A stretch of 6,543 bases of DNA from Candidatus Parcubacteria bacterium (lineage in GTDB: Bacteria; Patescibacteriota; Minisyncoccia; Phycocordibacterales; SBAW01), in the NCBI GenBank assembly GCA_019661855.1, contig JAIFWM010000037.1, positions 1-6,543 on the forward strand, in the 5' to 3' direction. The notes under the pieces were generated by a model. The model was given only the letters and a program-made list of their open reading frames with translations. It searched no databases and was not told the origin of the DNA. Positions 4,657-6,543 of the stretch are shown piece after piece. Made by a program: the position numbers and the translations under genes. Positions within the stretch are counted from its first letter, which is position 1. Every line of letters begins with the position of its first letter.

Positions 4657-5037
4657 TTATCGTTCAGACCACGAGAGGACAGAGGCGGTGGAGGAATCAA
4701 GGGTAACGCGTAAGTTGGTAGCGGCATCACTACTGCTTGCAGTTGCGTCGATTTGAGATTTGCCTGAAACAGGCGTACTGGGCGACACAGTAAGCATGCA
4801 TTGCCCTTTTCCGATTTTGACTAGTCGGTTAGTTACAACTCTGAGTGAATCGTTAGCAACAACTATGATTCCTGTTTGCACACAACCTTCCGCAAGTTTT
4901 TGACTTTCTATTTTGTGCTCAATGTCTAGCAATGCAAAACGACTTGAAAGACCGTTAAACGACACAGACAGCACGAGAGCAAGAAGAACTGCGGAGATTA
5001 TAAGAACAGAAATCAAAGCTATAAATCCGCGGTTCAT
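4657..5037 (-). CDS. PilX/GspK-like minor pilin (126 aa)
   Basis: A short leader MNRG is followed by FIALISVLIISAVLLALVLSV, a hydrophobic helix starting directly after Gly4, as in a prepilin. The usual Glu at mature position 5 is absent (Ile instead). This is typical of GspK and of PilX-like proteins, which start GxALIxxLII. An amphipathic helix follows (RFALLDIEHKIESQKLAEGCVQTGI, 33-57). The globular part contains Cys52 and Cys80 and is Ser/Thr-rich toward the C-terminus (SWSER end). It is likely a tip or priming pseudopilin in a type IV filament. Its ATG overlaps the TGA of the upstream prepilin gene (ATGA, 5034-5037), so translation is probably coupled. The stop codon directly abuts the third REP-like palindrome, so the natural 3' untranslated region may have been replaced. 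Confidence 0.8.
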   Translation of the reverse strand: MNRGFIALISVLIISAVLLALVLSVSFNGLSSRFALLDIEHKIESQKLAEGCVQTGIIVVANDSLRVVTNRLVKIGKGQCMLTVSPSTPVSGKSQIDATASSSDAATNLRVTLDSSTASVLSWSER

Positions 5038-5411
5038 AAATGTTTATAGAAACGTACAGGACCTATATGCTCCGTACCTATATCAAACTCCACCTCTATA
5101 TAGGAAGCATGGTCGAACAGGGTAAAAGCCTTTACTGGAGCGCGTGTAGCGTTTAGCGGCTCCCCATCCCAGTTAAGAAAGGGCGCATCAAATTCAATAG
5201 GAATCTCTGCCGACGACTCTACGGCAGCATTTATTTTGGCCAAAATAAATGCTGCCTCGTTTTGGTCCAAGCTCGCGTCTGCCAAATGCTCGGCTCCCAC
5301 AAAAAGAGGATACGAGATAGTTAGAACCCCAACCAGCACCACACTAAGGAGTGCCAGGTAAATTATGGTTTCTATTAAGGTGAATCCTCTAGGTGCAAGC
5401 ATTGGTGTCAT
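5034..5411 (-). CDS. Type IV prepilin-like protein (about 125 aa)
   Basis: A prepilin leader MTPMLAPRG is cut before FTLIETIIYLALLSVVLVG; Glu14 is at mature +5 and the hydrophobic helix runs to about residue 36. The stretch LADASLDQNEAAFILAKINAAV (43-64) is the amphipathic part of alpha-1. A short beta-type globular domain follows (PVKAFTLFDHASYIEVEF). It is smaller than a major pilin, so it is probably a minor pilin (PilV/GspI/GspJ-like). The frame is open further upstream to 5495, but that part overlaps the previous gene deeply and would put about 28 unrelated residues before the leader. ATG 5409-5411 (or ATG 5400-5402, leader MLAPRG) gives a proper prepilin leader. It overlaps the LVIVD gene by 23 bp and the next pilin gene by ATGA. 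No Shine-Dalgarno is seen, so coupling to the upstream gene is likely. Confidence 0.85.
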   Translation of the reverse strand: MTPMLAPRGFTLIETIIYLALLSVVLVGVLTISYPLFVGAEHLADASLDQNEAAFILAKINAAVESSAEIPIEFDAPFLNWDGEPLNATRAPVKAFTLFDHASYIEVEFDIGTEHIGPVRFYKHL

Positions 5412-6543
5412 AAAAAACGCGTAAGAGATCGTCGCTCTTGTTAGCGGTAAATAAATAATTATTAAAATAAGATAACCCTTTTGTAATTTGCACAAATGCC
5501 ATCGAACAGTTTGGGATAATTACGGGATCGGTGTCGGTTAATGCCAGCACTACTATTGGCTTTGTAGGGTCAGTAGTCGCTAAAAATGCTCTGTCTCCCT
5601 GAGCAACGAGTCCAGAAATTTCTGTATTAGAAGCTAAATTAATTCGAATAGATCCTCGTGCTGTTATAGCGGAAATATTCGACGCATCGAGAATATAAAA
5701 GTCACGCTTAACTCCGGTAGTGGTGCGCTTACGTCCCAAAAACACTGTATTGCCAAGGACGTATACGCTTGAGCCATCCTCAGTACTTGCTCCTCCACCA
5801 GGAAGCGCCACTGCATTAAACTTTTGATTATTTATTGCTGGATCTGTGTAGTTTGGAGGTAAAGACAAAGATGCAGGATTCGTAATGTTTATCATAGTAA
5901 GCTCCCCGTAATCCGCAGACGTTGCAAGGTACGCGTAGTCCCCCGAGACCGCGATATCGTTTATGGTGTGAGTTAGTTCAATGCGACCCAAGAACATAGG
6001 TGTCGCAGGAACGGACACATCATAAATATAAAATTCTGGCCCAGCGGTCTCGCGAGTTCCTACATACACACGCTTGTTGTAATACGCAACACGCCAGCCC
6101 TGAGGAAAGGAACCCGCCGAAGAAACTCCTGTTAACGTGATGTTCGAAACAACTGTAGGCACTTCTGGATTAGAAATATTTATTACTTGTAACTGGTTAT
6201 GCGTGTCGTTTTGGACTGCATAGGCAAAGTTCTCCCCCAGTGCAATTCCGTTGAGGCCGGGACCGGTGTCTAGTTGTGCAACCAAAATTGGATGCGTTAG
6301 ATCAGATACGTTAAATACTTCAAAGTCTGGTGCCGTTGGCAATATTGAGGTTGAGGTAATAAACGCATAGGTAATTCCTCCATATGAACGCACTGCAATA
6401 TCTGTACCCTCTATATTTGCAACATCAAAACTACCGATTGAACTCGGATGATTCCAGGAACTCGGTGGAAATGGGTCACAGGTGCCCGCAAATGCTCGAG
6501 CGACTGAAACACTGCCAAGCAAGGTTTGCAGTGCGACTTTCCC
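5389..6543 (-). CDS. LVIVD-repeat beta-propeller protein, 5' end outside window
   Basis: The frame is open from the right edge to the TAG at 5389-5391, giving 384 visible residues. An in-frame TTG at 6520-6522 is a possible but unlikely start, because coding-like sequence (GKVALQT) continues upstream without a stop. Counted from that TTG, strands of the LVIVD repeat type recur: FEVFNVSDLTHP (67-78), LQVINISNPEVP (111-122), FYIYDVSVPATP (164-175), LTMINITNP (208-216), FYILDASNIS (275-284) and IVVLALTDTDP (323-333). Between them are strands of the form 'GDYAYLAT' and 'GDRAFLAT'. This fits a six- or seven-bladed beta-propeller on the outside of the cell. Cys15, Cys339 and Cys376 may include a closing disulfide. 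The gene is the first visible member of an apparent operon with two pilin genes and overlaps the next one by 23 bp. It may carry a pilin-like or signal N-terminus outside the window, and may act as a filament-tip adhesin (inference). Confidence 0.85.
   Translation of the reverse strand, partial: GKVALQTLLGSVSVARAFAGTCDPFPPSSWNHPSSIGSFDVANIEGTDIAVRSYGGITYAFITSTSILPTAPDFEVFNVSDLTHPILVAQLDTGPGLNGIALGENFAYAVQNDTHNQLQVINISNPEVPTVVSNITLTGVSSAGSFPQGWRVAYYNKRVYVGTRETAGPEFYIYDVSVPATPMFLGRIELTHTINDIAVSGDYAYLATSADYGELTMINITNPASLSLPPNYTDPAINNQKFNAVALPGGGASTEDGSSVYVLGNTVFLGRKRTTTGVKRDFYILDASNISAITARGSIRINLASNTEISGLVAQGDRAFLATTDPTKPIVVLALTDTDPVIIPNCSMAFVQITKGLSYFNNYLFTANKSDDLLRVFYDTNACT

Noticed and set aside
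5412..5495. Upstream extension of the prepilin at 5034-5411
   Set aside because: The extra 28 residues would precede the prepilin leader, and this stretch is the C-terminal coding region of the LVIVD gene in another frame.
6520..6522. TTG as start of the LVIVD protein
   Set aside because: The frame stays open to the right edge with plausible coding sequence and there is no Shine-Dalgarno, so TTG is more likely an internal Leu codon and the gene is cut by the window.

Overview
The window looks like part of a Candidate Phyla Radiation (Patescibacteria, probably Parcubacteria-like) genome. This is an inference from several things: short secreted proteins of little-known families, a type IV prepilin of the form seen in that group (NRG^FTLIEIL... 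followed by INPARQFAQANN), a peptidoglycan-binding-like domain after Cys-rich 'VPAGFHVDEQGNC' modules, LVIVD repeats, AT-rich leaders mostly without Shine-Dalgarno sequences, and a RAYT-type Y1 transposase. No rRNA, tRNA or CRISPR array is visible.

Layout, left to right. Positions 1-405 (+) hold the C-terminal part of a metzincin-like secreted peptidase whose zinc motif reads QExxHxxGxxH instead of HExxHxxGxxH. A perfect 34-bp palindrome (408-441) separates it from a convergent gene and looks like a bidirectional terminator. Next come four minus-strand genes for exported proteins: a 216-aa Cys-containing secreted protein (457-1107), a 126-aa Asn/Pro-rich protein (1217-1597), a GC-rich 128-aa His/Ser/Thr-rich protein (1734-2120) with the only strong minus-strand Shine-Dalgarno and its own hairpins downstream, and a 360-aa protein with Cys-rich modules and a peptidoglycan-binding-like domain (2181-3263).

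The right half is a type IV pilus/pseudopilus-like gene group on the minus strand. A likely operon enters from the right edge: an LVIVD beta-propeller protein (5389-6543, 5' end outside the window) overlaps a prepilin (5034-5411), which overlaps a PilX/GspK-like minor pilin (4657-5037) through ATGA. Farther left is a second, probably major-type prepilin (3353-3826). Between them, on the opposite strand, lies an AT-rich RAYT transposase (3952-4614). It is bracketed by two direct copies of a 25-bp sequence carrying a REP-like palindrome, and a third copy of the palindrome lies in frame inside its own coding sequence.

Taken together this is a cell-surface locus (pilins, a propeller, a wall-binding-like protein, small exported proteins, a peptidase-like protein) into which a REP/RAYT unit has come to lie. 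The RAYT with an internal coding palindrome and the Gln-for-His metzincin site are the observations most worth following up.
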